Assembly: GCA_030433005.1 (NCBI GenBank)
Contig: JAUILQ010000035.1
Coordinates: 1 to 54,744, forward strand
DNA from: Alphaproteobacteria bacterium
Lineage (GTDB): Bacteria; Pseudomonadota; Alphaproteobacteria; Kiloniellales; DSM-21159
Direction of reading: 5' to 3'
Length of the DNA stretch: 54,744 nt
Part shown: in pieces, positions 24,776-35,193 of the stretch
Layout of the letters: the number at the start of each line of letters is the position of its first letter
Numbering within the stretch: the first letter of the stretch is position 1
Notes under the pieces: model-generated
Database searches by the model: none
The model's input: the letters and a program-made list of their open reading frames with translations, nothing else
Told to the model about the DNA's origin: nothing
Translations under genes and position numbers: made by a program

Positions 24776-24985
24776 ATGCGCATCCTGAAGATCCGCAAGA
24801 TCGGCGAGTCCGCCGGCATCGTCCTGCCCGCCGACGTGCTCGAGGCGCTCGGCTATCCGGCCGAGGCGCGCCTGCACCTCAAGGCCGGCGAGGAAGGCTT
24901 CGAGCTGCGGCCCTACGAGCCCGACGTCGACGAGACCCTGGAACGCGCCCGGGGCATGGCGGAGCGGCGCGGCGGCGGGCTGTAG
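24776..24985 (+). CDS. AbrB/MazE-type DNA-binding antitoxin, first copy
   Basis: A 69-residue swapped-hairpin AbrB-family protein: LKIRKIGESAGIVLPADVLEALG and a strand FELRPYEP, then a short acidic-basic helix tail. It closely resembles the next gene's product (shared KIRKIG.SAG.VL and GFE.RPY), so the two arose by duplication. AbrB-type antitoxins bind their own promoter through the N-terminal fold and neutralise the toxin with the tail. ATG 24776 is preceded by AGGAAGGACC. Whether this copy still contacts the toxin is unclear because its tail ends in Arg/Gly residues and differs from the second copy. Confidence 0.8.
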   Translation: MRILKIRKIGESAGIVLPADVLEALGYPAEARLHLKAGEEGFELRPYEPDVDETLERARGMAERRGGGL

Positions 24986-25047
24986 CTTGCCTCGCCCGCC
25001 GTTCCAACCGATGTTATAACTCGGCCGGAACCGACGGGAGCGAGCCG

Positions 25048-25272
25048 ATGCACACCCTCAAGATCCGCAAGATCGGAAACTCCGCCGGCGTCGTGCTGAC
25101 CGGCGAGGTGCTCGACGCGCTCGGCGTGCAGGTCGGCGACCAGCTGCAGCTGGTGCCGACCGAGCAGGGCTTCGAGGTGCGGCCCTACAGCAGCGAGCTG
25201 GCGGAAGAGCTGGAGCTGGCCGAGGAGTTCATGGACAAGTACCGCTCGGCGCTGCGCGAACTTTCGAAGTGA
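25048..25272 (+). CDS. AbrB/MazE-type antitoxin of the Doc module
   Basis: A 74-residue AbrB-family antitoxin: LKIRKIGNSAGVVLTGEVLDALG, a second strand QLQLVPTEQGFEVRPY and a C-terminal helix (ELAEELELAEEFMDKYRSAL) that would wrap the toxin. GGGAG lies nine bases before ATG 25048. The stop overlaps the start of doc by four bases (GTGA), giving translational coupling. Being directly coupled, this copy is the likely cognate antitoxin; the upstream copy may supply operator binding or cross-talk. Confidence 0.85.
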   Translation: MHTLKIRKIGNSAGVVLTGEVLDALGVQVGDQLQLVPTEQGFEVRPYSSELAEELELAEEFMDKYRSALRELSK

Positions 25273-25652
25273 CTCCGCGCTGGCTGTCGGCGGAGGCCGT
25301 CCGGGCCTTCCACCTCCGTTCGCTCGAGGAGCACGGCGGCCTGTCCGGGCTGCGCGATGCCGGTGCGCTCGAATCCGCCCTGGCGCGCCCGCGGCACAAG
25401 GCCGCCTACGGCGAGCCGAACGTCTTCGAGCTCGCTGCCGCCTACGCCTTCGGCATCGCCAACAACCATCCCTTCGTCGACGGCAACAAGCGCACGGCCG
25501 CCATCGCCATGGGCGTGTTCCTGATGAAGAACGGCTACGCCCTCGAGGTGCCGAACCCGCAGCTCTTCGTCGCGATCCGCGATCTCGCGGCCGGCGACCT
25601 CACCGAAGAGCAGCTCGCGCTCTGGCTCGCCGACAGCTGCGTCGCGAGCTAG
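25269..25652 (+). CDS. doc: Doc-family (Fic fold) toxin
   Basis: A 127-residue death-on-curing toxin. The Fic-type motif HPFVDGNKRTA (His67 to Ala77) is intact, which for Doc means phosphorylation of elongation factor Tu and arrest of translation. Upstream features (SGLRDAGALESALARP) match Doc proteins. The start is GTG 25269 overlapping the antitoxin stop. Doc is usually paired with Phd; pairing with an AbrB-fold antitoxin is a known but less common arrangement. Here two AbrB copies precede it. All key residues are present, so it is probably active. Confidence 0.9.
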   Translation: MTPRWLSAEAVRAFHLRSLEEHGGLSGLRDAGALESALARPRHKAAYGEPNVFELAAAYAFGIANNHPFVDGNKRTAAIAMGVFLMKNGYALEVPNPQLFVAIRDLAAGDLTEEQLALWLADSCVAS

Positions 25653-25707
25653 CCCGAGGCCGACCGACCCTTCACGCTGCCAGGGCGGCTGCCGTTTCGT
25701 TCCGGCA

Positions 25708-25789
25708 CCCACGCCCTTCGACAAGCTCAGGGCGAAGCGGCAGGGATCGCAGGAGGCGGCTTCGCCCCGAGCTTGTCGAAGGGCGTGGG
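25708..25789. repeat. 30-base inverted repeat downstream of doc
   Basis: Arms 25708-25737 and 25760-25789 are inverted copies with a single mismatch and a 22-base loop. The core, CCTTCGACAAGCTC, resembles dispersed intergenic palindromes common in alphaproteobacterial genomes. It lies between the convergent ends of doc and ppdK, where it could act as a two-way terminator. There is no T tract. Confidence 0.8.
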
Positions 25790-25821
25790 AGCGCCGGCGG
25801 CGAGGCGGGCGCCACCGGCCT

Positions 25822-28494
<2,673 letters not shown>

Positions 28495-28560
28495 CCGTCC
28501 CGTTCCTGCCCTGCCGTTGCGAACCGTTGCTTTGCGTGACCTCCGAGCCGCGTCGGCGGC

Positions 28561-30702
28561 TCAGCCTTCGATGGCCGAGAAGTCGGCGACCGTGCCCAGG
28601 GTTCCGCCGATGCGCGCGAGCAGCCGCAGGCGGTTCTGCCGGAGCGCCGCGTCCTCGGCGTTGACCGTGACCTTGTCGAAGAAGGCGTCGAGCGGCCGGC
28701 GCAGCAGCGCCAGGGCGCGCATCGCGCCGACGAAGTCCTCGCGCGCCAGCGCCGCGGCGGCCTGCTCCTCGGCCTCCTCCAGCGCCATCAGCAGCGCCTG
28801 CTCCTCGGGCTCGGCGAGCAGGGCCGGCGCGACCTCGCCGTCGTGGCGCGCCTTGTCCTTCTTCTCCTCGATGCGGACGATGTTGGCGGCGCGCCGGTAG
28901 GCGACCAGCAGGTTGGCGCCGTCGTCGCTGTCCAGGAAGGCGGCCAGCGCCTCGACCCGCGCGAGCAGGCGCACCAGGTCGTCCTCCGGGCCGCCCTCGG
29001 GGCGCTCGACCGCGAAGACCGCGGTCACCAGGTCGTGGCGCACGCCCTGCTCGCGCAGCGTCACCTTCAGGCGGTCTGCGAAGAAGCCGAGCAGCGGGCC
29101 GGCGACCGGCTCGGCCGGCAGCTGGCGGTAGGCCGACTGCGCGGTCTCGAAGGCCCGGCGCAGCGGCAGCCGCAGCCCGTTCTCGAGGATCAGGCGGATC
29201 ACGCCGAGCGCGGCGCGGCGCAGCGCGTAGGGGTCCTTGGAGCCGGTCGGCTTCTCGTCGATCGCCCAGAAGCCGACCAGGGTGTCGATCTTGTCGGCCA
29301 GCGCCACGGCGACCGAGACCGGCGCGCCGGGGCAGCGGTCGGCGGGGCCCAGCGGTGCATAGTGCTCCGCGACCGCGTCGGCGACCTCGGCGTGCTCGCC
29401 GTCGTGCAGCGCGTAGTAGCGGCCCATGACGCCCTGCAGCTCCGGGAACTCGCCGACCATGCCGGTCGTCAGGTCGGCCTTGCAGAGGCGCGCCGCCGAG
29501 CGCACGCGGTCGAGGCCCGCGCCGGGGATCGAGGGCGCCAGCGCGACCGCCAGGGCGGTGATGCGGTCGACCTTGTACTCCAGGTCGCCGAGCCGCGCGT
29601 GGAACACGATGTCGCCGAGCGCGCCGACCCGGCTCTGCAGGCTGTGCCGGCGGTCCTGGTCCCAGAAGAAGGCGGCGTCCGACAGGCGCGCGGAGAGCAC
29701 CCGCTCGTTGCCGCCGACGATGTTGCGCCGGCGCGGGCTGTCGGCCTCGGCGGAAATGTTGGCGACCACGACGAAGCGGTCGGCGAGCTTGCCCTCGGGC
29801 GTCTCCAGCGAGAGGTAGCGCTGGTGCGCCTTCATCGAGGTCGTCAGCACCTCGGGCGGGATCGCCATGAAGCGCTCCGGGATGCGCCCGATCAGCGCGA
29901 CCGGCCACTCGACCAGCCCGGCGACCTCGTCGACCAGGCCGGGGTCCTCCTTGAGCGTCAGGCCCTCGAGATCGGCCAGCGCGCGCGCCTGGCCGAGGAT
30001 TTCGTCGCGCCTCTCCTCGGGGTCGAGCAGCACGCAGGCCGCCCGCAGCTTCGCCTGGTAGTCGGCGAAGCCGGTGACCGCGAAGGGCTCCGGCGCCAGG
30101 AAGCGGTGGCCGACGGTGGTATTCGTAACCGGGATCTTGCGTGGCTTCTGAGTAACCGGATCCAGCCCCAACTCTGCAAACCGGAATCGGTAAAGGATCG
30201 AATCGGACACTACCTGGCCGTCGAAAACGGCGAGGATACCTTGGAGCGGACGAACCCAGCGGCCTCTACCGGCACCCCACCGCATTGATTTCGGCCAATG
30301 AAGCTCGTCGCATGCAGAAAAGATGATCTCAGGCAGCACTTCTCTAGTCGTGCGTCCCTCAATGTGCTTCACGACGAAGTAGAAGCGGCCCTTGTCGGTC
30401 TCGCGCTCCTCGGCCTGGCCGATGTCGTCGAGGCCGTTGGCCTTCATGAAGCCGGCCAGCGCCTGCTCGGGCGCGCCGACCTTCGGGCCCTTCTTCTCCT
30501 CGGTGACGTCCGGCTGGCGCTCGGGCAGGCCCTCGACGACCAGCGCCAGGCGGCGCGGCGTCACGAAGGCGCGGGCGCGCTCGTAGGCGAGGCCGGCAGC
30601 GGCCAGCTTGCCGGTGACCAGCTTCTCCAGCTCGGCGGCCGCGCGCGCCTGCATGCGCGCCGGGATCTCCTCGCTCAGCAGCTCCAGCAGCAGCTCAGCC
30701 AT
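28561..30702 (-). CDS. glyS: Glycyl-tRNA synthetase beta subunit
   Basis: A 713-residue beta subunit of the bacterial two-subunit glycyl-tRNA synthetase. The N-terminus [22 protein letters not shown] and segments [20 protein letters not shown] and VVANISAE are characteristic. Frame is open throughout. About bases 30121-30400 (residues 100-193) have markedly lower GC (53-63 percent by hand count per 60-base row, against 75 percent in a nearby row) and encode an extra stretch around [20 protein letters not shown] that seems longer than usual for the family. The sequence elements are otherwise intact, so the protein is probably functional. It follows glyQ across 219 bases that contain an inverted repeat. 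Confidence 0.97.
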   Translation of the reverse strand: MAELLLELLSEEIPARMQARAAAELEKLVTGKLAAAGLAYERARAFVTPRRLALVVEGLPERQPDVTEEKKGPKVGAPEQALAGFMKANGLDDIGQAEERETDKGRFYFVVKHIEGRTTREVLPEIIFSACDELHWPKSMRWGAGRGRWVRPLQGILAVFDGQVVSDSILYRFRFAELGLDPVTQKPRKIPVTNTTVGHRFLAPEPFAVTGFADYQAKLRAACVLLDPEERRDEILGQARALADLEGLTLKEDPGLVDEVAGLVEWPVALIGRIPERFMAIPPEVLTTSMKAHQRYLSLETPEGKLADRFVVVANISAEADSPRRRNIVGGNERVLSARLSDAAFFWDQDRRHSLQSRVGALGDIVFHARLGDLEYKVDRITALAVALAPSIPGAGLDRVRSAARLCKADLTTGMVGEFPELQGVMGRYYALHDGEHAEVADAVAEHYAPLGPADRCPGAPVSVAVALADKIDTLVGFWAIDEKPTGSKDPYALRRAALGVIRLILENGLRLPLRRAFETAQSAYRQLPAEPVAGPLLGFFADRLKVTLREQGVRHDLVTAVFAVERPEGGPEDDLVRLLARVEALAAFLDSDDGANLLVAYRRAANIVRIEEKKDKARHDGEVAPALLAEPEEQALLMALEEAEEQAAAALAREDFVGAMRALALLRRPLDAFFDKVTVNAEDAALRQNRLRLLARIGGTLGTVADFSAIEG

Positions 30703-30766
30703 CGGCCCGCTCCGCGCCGGCCGGCGCCTCGCCGCTCAGCTTTGACACGCCCCAGCGCCCCCTTCT

Positions 30767-30877
30767 CCCGTCATCCCCGCGAAGGCGGGGATCCATGGTG
30801 AGCAGCTCTCGCGCGCCGCCCCCCGTCGCTGCGCACGGCAAGTCCCGATGGATCCCCGCCTTCGCGGGGATGACGGG
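30767..30877. repeat. Perfect 30-base inverted repeat between glyQ and glyS
   Basis: Arms 30767-30796 and 30848-30877 are exact reverse complements with a 51-base spacer. Each arm also contains its own small palindrome, CCCCGC-GAAG-GCGGGG. The sequence resembles dispersed repeats of the GTCATCCCCGCGAAGGCGGGGAT type seen across proteobacteria. It lies inside the glyQS operon, so it may cause partial termination, protect the glyQ message, or be a mobile-type palindromic unit. Confidence 0.85.
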
Positions 30878-30921
30878 ACACAGGGAGCGGCGCGCCCGGC
30901 TCGCAACGGCAGCCCCGCCCC

Positions 30922-31833
30922 TCACGGCCGCTCCCCTCCGGCGTCGGCGAAGCTCGCGACCCAGGCCTCGCAGCAGCCCTTGGCGAGCGCGCGCACGCGG
31001 CCGATGTAGGCCTGGCGCTCGGTCACCGAGATGACGCCGCGCGCGTCGAGCAGGTTGAACAGGTGGCTGGCCTTCATGCACTGGTCGTAGGCCGGCAGCG
31101 CCCGGCCGCCCTCCAGGATCAGCCGGCACTCGGCCTCGGCGTCCTCGAAATGGCGGAACAGGCGCTGGGTGTCGGCGACCTCGAAGTTGTAGCCGCTGAA
31201 CTCCCGCTCGGCCTGCAGGAAGACGTCGCCGTAAGACTTGCCGCCCCGCTCCGCCGGGATGCCGTCCCAGTCGAGGTCGTAGACGTTGTCGACGCCCTGG
31301 ACGTACATGATCAACCGCTCCAGGCCGTAGGTCAGCTCGACCGGCACGGGATCGCAGTCGATGCCGCCGACCTGCTGGAAGTAGGTGAACTGCGTCACCT
31401 CCATGCCGTCGCACCAGACCTCCCAGCCGAGGCCCCAGGCGCCGAGCGTCGGGCTCTCCCAGTCGTCCTCGACGAAGCGGATGTCGTGCTCCAGCGGGTC
31501 GATGCCGATGGCCCGCAGCGAGCCCAGGTAGAGCTCCTGGATGTCCGGCGGCGAGGGCTTCATCAGCACCTGGTACTGATAGTAGTGCTGGAGCCGGTTC
31601 GGGTTCTCGCCGTAGCGGCCGTCGGTCGGGCGCCGCGAGGGCTGCACGTAGGCGCAGTTCCAGAAGCGGTCGGGGCCGAGCGAGCGCAGCGTCGTCGCCG
31701 GATGGAAGGTGCCGGCGCCGACCTCCATGTCGTAGGGCTGCAGGATCACGCAGCCGCGCTCGGCCCAGTAGTCCTGCAGGGTCAGGATCAGGCGCTGGAA
31801 GCAGGTCGTCTTGTCGGCGTGGCGCTTGGGCAT
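30922..31833 (-). CDS. glyQ: Glycyl-tRNA synthetase alpha subunit
   Basis: A 303-residue catalytic alpha subunit. Conserved stretches are [74 protein letters not shown] and [10 protein letters not shown]. The subunit holds the aminoacylation active site and acts as an alpha2-beta2 tetramer with glyS in the cytoplasm. Start at ATG 31833 (MPKRHADKT); the ribosome site is weak. It is the first gene of the minus-strand glyQ-glyS-ppdK group. The 194-base gap upstream holds no gene I can see. Confidence 0.97.
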   Translation of the reverse strand: MPKRHADKTTCFQRLILTLQDYWAERGCVILQPYDMEVGAGTFHPATTLRSLGPDRFWNCAYVQPSRRPTDGRYGENPNRLQHYYQYQVLMKPSPPDIQELYLGSLRAIGIDPLEHDIRFVEDDWESPTLGAWGLGWEVWCDGMEVTQFTYFQQVGGIDCDPVPVELTYGLERLIMYVQGVDNVYDLDWDGIPAERGGKSYGDVFLQAEREFSGYNFEVADTQRLFRHFEDAEAECRLILEGGRALPAYDQCMKASHLFNLLDARGVISVTERQAYIGRVRALAKGCCEAWVASFADAGGERP

Positions 31834-32027
31834 GGGACCGATGGGCAGGAGCGGAGAACCGAAGAGCCGGAAGGCAAGCGGCCGGAAACCGCGGAACCGC
31901 GCGCTCTTGTGCGCTGCGGAAAAGCGAGCCGCACCCTATCGACGGCCCCGTGCCGAATCAAGCCGATGGCGGCGCCGCGGCCGAGGGCGGCCACGGCAGG
32001 GGAGCGTCGGCGGATCGGCAGGACCGG

Positions 32028-32303
32028 CTAGTAGGGGCAGTCCGCCCGGCCGCAGCTGCGCGCCTTGCCGGCCGCGACATACGCGCCGCAGGCCGGACAG
32101 GGCTCCATCTCCTCGGCCTTGAGCTCGGCGCGCGCGTTGCCGCGCGGCCGCTTGCCCGCATCGGCGCCGCCGCGCTGCTCGTCGAGCTTGCGCTCGGCCT
32201 TGCGCTGCTCGCTGAGCCGGCCGATCAGCTTGAAGCCGTACCAGACCGCCAGGACGATCGCGGCCAGCACCAGCAGCTTCTGGATCGAGGGGAGACCGAA
32301 CAT
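32028..32303 (-). CDS. Small membrane-anchored protein with C-terminal zinc ribbon
   Basis: A 91-residue protein. An N-terminal membrane segment (about residues 9-25, LLVLAAIVLAVWYGF) is followed by a charged linker rich in Lys, Arg and Glu, and then a zinc-ribbon-like knuckle: CPACG at residues 69-73 and a second Cys pair in ARSCGRADC. Such small anchored zinc ribbons are common in alphaproteobacteria and often annotated as PP0621-like or unknown. ATG 32303 is chosen because it starts directly before the membrane segment. It lies 188 bases downstream of the unknown iron-regulated gene on the same strand. Confidence 0.8.
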   Translation of the reverse strand: MFGLPSIQKLLVLAAIVLAVWYGFKLIGRLSEQRKAERKLDEQRGGADAGKRPRGNARAELKAEEMEPCPACGAYVAAGKARSCGRADCPY

Positions 32304-32395
32304 GCAGGCGTTGTAGGGGGGGCCCGGCCGGCCGGTCAAGCTGCCCGCTCGCCGCAGGCGCGCCGGGCCCGCCCGGAACGCGAGCGAGGAAAGAG

Positions 32396-32470
32396 GGGCG
32401 GCGCACGGCCGGGACCGGGAAGTCAACCGTGCGCCGCCCGCCGGACCGCCGACCTCCCCCGCGGGCGGCG
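32396..32470. repeat. Overlapping alternative hairpins between two minus-strand genes
   Basis: Arms 32396-32408 and 32427-32439 pair perfectly over 13 bases. The segment 32432-32441 can instead pair perfectly with 32461-32470 over 10 bases. The two structures exclude each other. They lie just downstream of the gene ending at 32492. No T tract follows, so simple intrinsic termination is not obvious. Confidence 0.6.
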
Positions 32471-32491
32471 GCCCGGAACCCTCGGCTGCCG

Positions 32492-33004
32492 TCAGTGCAG
32501 CATCGTCGCCGGCGTCGCCGCCTCCGGTCGGTCGGCCTGCCGGAGGTCGAACTCGCGCAACGGCAGCGCCTGGCCGCAGGCCAGCAGCGCCTCGCCGAGC
32601 CGGGCCGCGGCTTCCGAGACCGGCGCGACGCCGGCCGGCGAGACCAGCAGGGCGGCGAGCAGCTCCGGACGCGGCCCGATGCGCCGCTGGGCGCGGGCGA
32701 CCAGCTGCAGCAGGGTCATCTCGTCGGGCCCGACGCAGCGGCAGCAGGGCTTGTGGTAGGTGACGCGGCCGTCGGCGTGCAGCGCGACGCGCCGGATCGT
32801 GCGCTCCATGGCAGCCAGCACGCTGCGCGCCGCTTCCGGGCCCAGCGCCTTGGCGGCGTCGTTCCAGGCCGCCTGCCACTCGGCGTAGTCGCCGTGGGTC
32901 GCGCCTTCGAGCCAGCGGCGCAGCAGCGACAGCAGCAGCCGCTCGGCCTCCTCCAGGACAGGGACGGCGGCCTCGTCGCTCTCGATGACCTCGCTGTCGA
33001 CCAT
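32492..33004 (-). CDS. Unknown protein with CCRC motif, probably Fur-regulated
   Basis: A 170-residue protein I do not recognise. It is mostly helical; residues around 95-100 contain HKPCCRCVGPDEMTLLQL, a CCxC cluster that could bind a metal or Fe-S cluster. No signal peptide or membrane segment. ATG 33004 is fixed by GGAGG seven bases upstream. A good Fur-like 19-mer lies at 33133-33151, about 130 bases ahead, and a weaker half-site overlaps 33022-33042. No other gene reads away from that box, so iron control of this gene is the simplest reading. A role in iron or Fe-S homeostasis is inferred from that alone. Confidence 0.8.
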   Translation of the reverse strand: MVDSEVIESDEAAVPVLEEAERLLLSLLRRWLEGATHGDYAEWQAAWNDAAKALGPEAARSVLAAMERTIRRVALHADGRVTYHKPCCRCVGPDEMTLLQLVARAQRRIGPRPELLAALLVSPAGVAPVSEAAARLGEALLACGQALPLREFDLRQADRPEAATPATMLH

Positions 33005-33132
33005 GCGGCGCCTCCATAAACGCGAACGAGTCGCATTCTCATTCATTGGCCGGCCCCGTCGCTCGACATCGACCCCCGAGCGGTCGAAACGGCACCGTGA
33101 CGCCGGCACCTCCCCTGTCTAGCCTAATCGCA

Positions 33133-33151
33133 AATGATAATCAATCTCATT
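33133..33151. promoter_or_regulatory. Fur-like iron box
   Basis: The 19-base sequence AATGATAATCAATCTCATT is a 9-1-9 inverted repeat with seven of nine pairs matched and is close to the classic GATAATGATAATCATTATC consensus. It is a marked AT-rich island in GC-rich DNA. It lies between the end of the SppA-like gene and the start of the CCRC protein gene, both minus strand, so it can only serve the latter. Confidence 0.65.
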
Positions 33152-33201
33152 TAGCGCACCTATCGGAAGACGGCCTCCACCACGGCGCCGCGGCCCCAAG
33201 A

Positions 33202-34101
33202 CTAGAGCCCGTAGCGGCTCCACAGCAGGCGCTCCTCCGCGCTGGACAGCAGCTCGGCGGCGAGCTCGCCGGTCCAGTCGCCGCGCCCCGCCAGAACACC
33301 CGCCAGCCCCTCGGCGGCCTCGCCGTCGAGCCCCGGCTTCAGCAGCTTGGCCAGGCCCTTGCGCTCCTGGCGGACCGGCCGCAGCCGAACCTTCTCGCCG
33401 AAGCGCGCGCGCAGCTGGGAGCGGATGTCGCCGAGGCCGTCGACCAGGCCGAGCTCGAAGGCCCGGCGGCCGGTCCAGAACTCGCCGGTGAACAGCTCCT
33501 CGCCGGCCGCGAGGCGCGGCCCGCGCCGTGCGCGCACCCAGGCGGCGAAGCTCTCGTGCAGGTCGGCCTGCAGGCTCTTCAGGATGGCGACGTCGTCGGG
33601 GTTCTCCGGCCGGAAGGGATCGAGGATCGCCTTGCGCTCGCCGGCGGTGTAGACGCGCCGCTCCATGCCCAGCTTGTCGAGCAGGCCGACGAAGCCGAAG
33701 CCGGCCGAGACGACGCCGATCGAGCCGACGATCGAGCGCTCGTCGGCGTAGATCTCGTCGGCCGCGCAGGCCAGCCAGTAGCCGCCGGAGGCCGCCACGT
33801 CCTCGACGAAGGCGATGACCGGCACCTGCTTCTCGTCGGCCCACTGGCGGATCCGCGAGGCGATCAGCGCCGACTGGGCGGCCGAGCCGCCGGGCGAGTT
33901 GACGACCAGGGCGACGGCGGTCAGGCGCTTGGGCTGGAAGGCGCGCGCGATCGGCTCGGCCAGGGCCTTCATGTTGAGGCCCCGGCGCAGCGTGCTGCCG
34001 GGGCCGATGCCGCCGTCGAGGCGCAGGACCGTGACGACGGGCGCGGGCTCGCGGAAGCGCTTCAGGGGAATCCAGGAGAGGGGGCTGCGGTGCTTTTCCA
34101 T
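33202..34101 (-). CDS. S49-family (SppA/SohB-like) serine protease
   Basis: A 299-residue member of the signal-peptide-peptidase A family. The Ser-Lys dyad is visible as Ser105 (VAASGGYW) and Lys157 (GERKAILDPF), with the substrate-groove segment VNSPGGSAAQS and SIGVV between them. The length is that of the half-size SohB-like enzymes. No clear N-terminal membrane anchor is seen from ATG 34101, so it may be peripheral or cytoplasmic, unlike classic SppA. SppA enzymes degrade cleaved signal peptides. It lies 53 bases downstream of the deacetylase-like gene and is the last gene of the minus-strand run from potH. Confidence 0.85.
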   Translation of the reverse strand: MEKHRSPLSWIPLKRFREPAPVVTVLRLDGGIGPGSTLRRGLNMKALAEPIARAFQPKRLTAVALVVNSPGGSAAQSALIASRIRQWADEKQVPVIAFVEDVAASGGYWLACAADEIYADERSIVGSIGVVSAGFGFVGLLDKLGMERRVYTAGERKAILDPFRPENPDDVAILKSLQADLHESFAAWVRARRGPRLAAGEELFTGEFWTGRRAFELGLVDGLGDIRSQLRARFGEKVRLRPVRQERKGLAKLLKPGLDGEAAEGLAGVLAGRGDWTGELAAELLSSAEERLLWSRYGL

Positions 34102-34154
34102 GGCGGCTCAGATGGCGCGGCCGCAGCGGTCCGGCAAGGCGGAGGGGCGGCGCT

Positions 34155-35189
34155 TCACGCCGACTCCTCGAAACCGGTCAGCACGCCGGCGGCGTTCACG
34201 CCGATCTGCTCGACGGCGTAGCCGCCCTCCATGACGAACAGCGTCGGCAGGCCGAGCGCCGCGATGCGCCGGCCGATCACCGGATAGTCGGCCTCCTCCA
34301 GCTTGAACTGGCTGATCGGGTCGTCCTTGTAGGTGTCGACTCCCAGCGAAACGACCAGCGCGTCGGCGCCGTAGCCGGCGATCCGCTTGCAGGCGGCCTC
34401 CAGCGCCTCCGACCAGCGGTCGAAGCCGGTGCCCCAGCGCAAGGGGTAGTTGGCGTTGCAGCCCTCGCCGGCGCCGGCGCCGGTCTCCTCCTCGTAGCCG
34501 AGGAAGAAGGGGTACTCGTCGAGCGGATGGCCGTGGAGCGAGGCGAAGAAGACGTCGCCGCGCTCGTAGAAGATCGACTGCGTCCCGTTGCCGTGGTGGT
34601 AGTCGACGTCGAGGATCGCGACCTTGGCCGCGCCCTGGTCGAGGAAGGCCTGTGCCGCGATCGCCGCGTTGTTGAGGAAGCAGTAGCCGCCGTAGAAGCC
34701 GGCGGCGGCGTGGTGGCCCGGCGGCCGACACAGCGAAAAGGCGGCGCGCGCGCCCTCGGCGACCCGGCGCTGCCCGGTCAGCGCGACGTTGACCGAGGCG
34801 GTCGCGGCGCGCCAGGTGCCGGCGGTGATCGGCGTGCCGGCGTCGAAGGAGTAGAAGCCGAGCTTGCCGTCGATCGAGTCGGGCACCCGGTCGCGGCGCA
34901 GGCCGTGGACCGGCCAGGAGAAGGGCAGCGCGTCGAAGTCGCGGCCGGTCGCCGTCCAGAGGTCCCAGGCGTCGCGCAGGAAGCCGACGAAGTCGGCGTC
35001 GTGGATCCGCAGGATCGGATCGACGCCGAAGTCCTGCGGCTCGACGACCTCGCCGAGCGAAAGATCGCGCACGCGCGCCAGCACCAGGTCGGCGCGCCGG
35101 GGCATCTCGTAGCAGGGCACCAGCTTTCCGCCCTCGAGCTCCACCTTGCCGTCCTGCAGCCGGTGGTCGTCGCTGTAGATCGTCAGCAT
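34155..35189 (-). CDS. Histone-deacetylase-family acetylpolyamine amidohydrolase
   Basis: A 344-residue zinc hydrolase of the HDAC superfamily, class of acetylpolyamine amidohydrolases. Catalytic motifs are complete: the RPPGHH His pair (about residues 153-158), zinc-binding DVDYHHGNG (about 194-202), and GVDTYKDDP with the EGGYA glycine loop near the end. It would remove acetyl groups from acetyl-putrescine or acetyl-spermidine in the cytoplasm. ATG 35189 begins MLTIYSDDH as is usual for this group. It starts four bases after the nitrilase-family gene, and with the Pot-type transporter upstream this supports import and use of acetylated polyamines. Confidence 0.9.
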   Translation of the reverse strand: MLTIYSDDHRLQDGKVELEGGKLVPCYEMPRRADLVLARVRDLSLGEVVEPQDFGVDPILRIHDADFVGFLRDAWDLWTATGRDFDALPFSWPVHGLRRDRVPDSIDGKLGFYSFDAGTPITAGTWRAATASVNVALTGQRRVAEGARAAFSLCRPPGHHAAAGFYGGYCFLNNAAIAAQAFLDQGAAKVAILDVDYHHGNGTQSIFYERGDVFFASLHGHPLDEYPFFLGYEEETGAGAGEGCNANYPLRWGTGFDRWSEALEAACKRIAGYGADALVVSLGVDTYKDDPISQFKLEEADYPVIGRRIAALGLPTLFVMEGGYAVEQIGVNAAGVLTGFEESA

Positions 35190-35193
35190 CGCC

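Noticed and set aside
33022..33042. A second Fur-like box just before the CCRC gene
   Set aside because: One half-site (GAGAAT) fits, but the other half matches too poorly to claim a second box.
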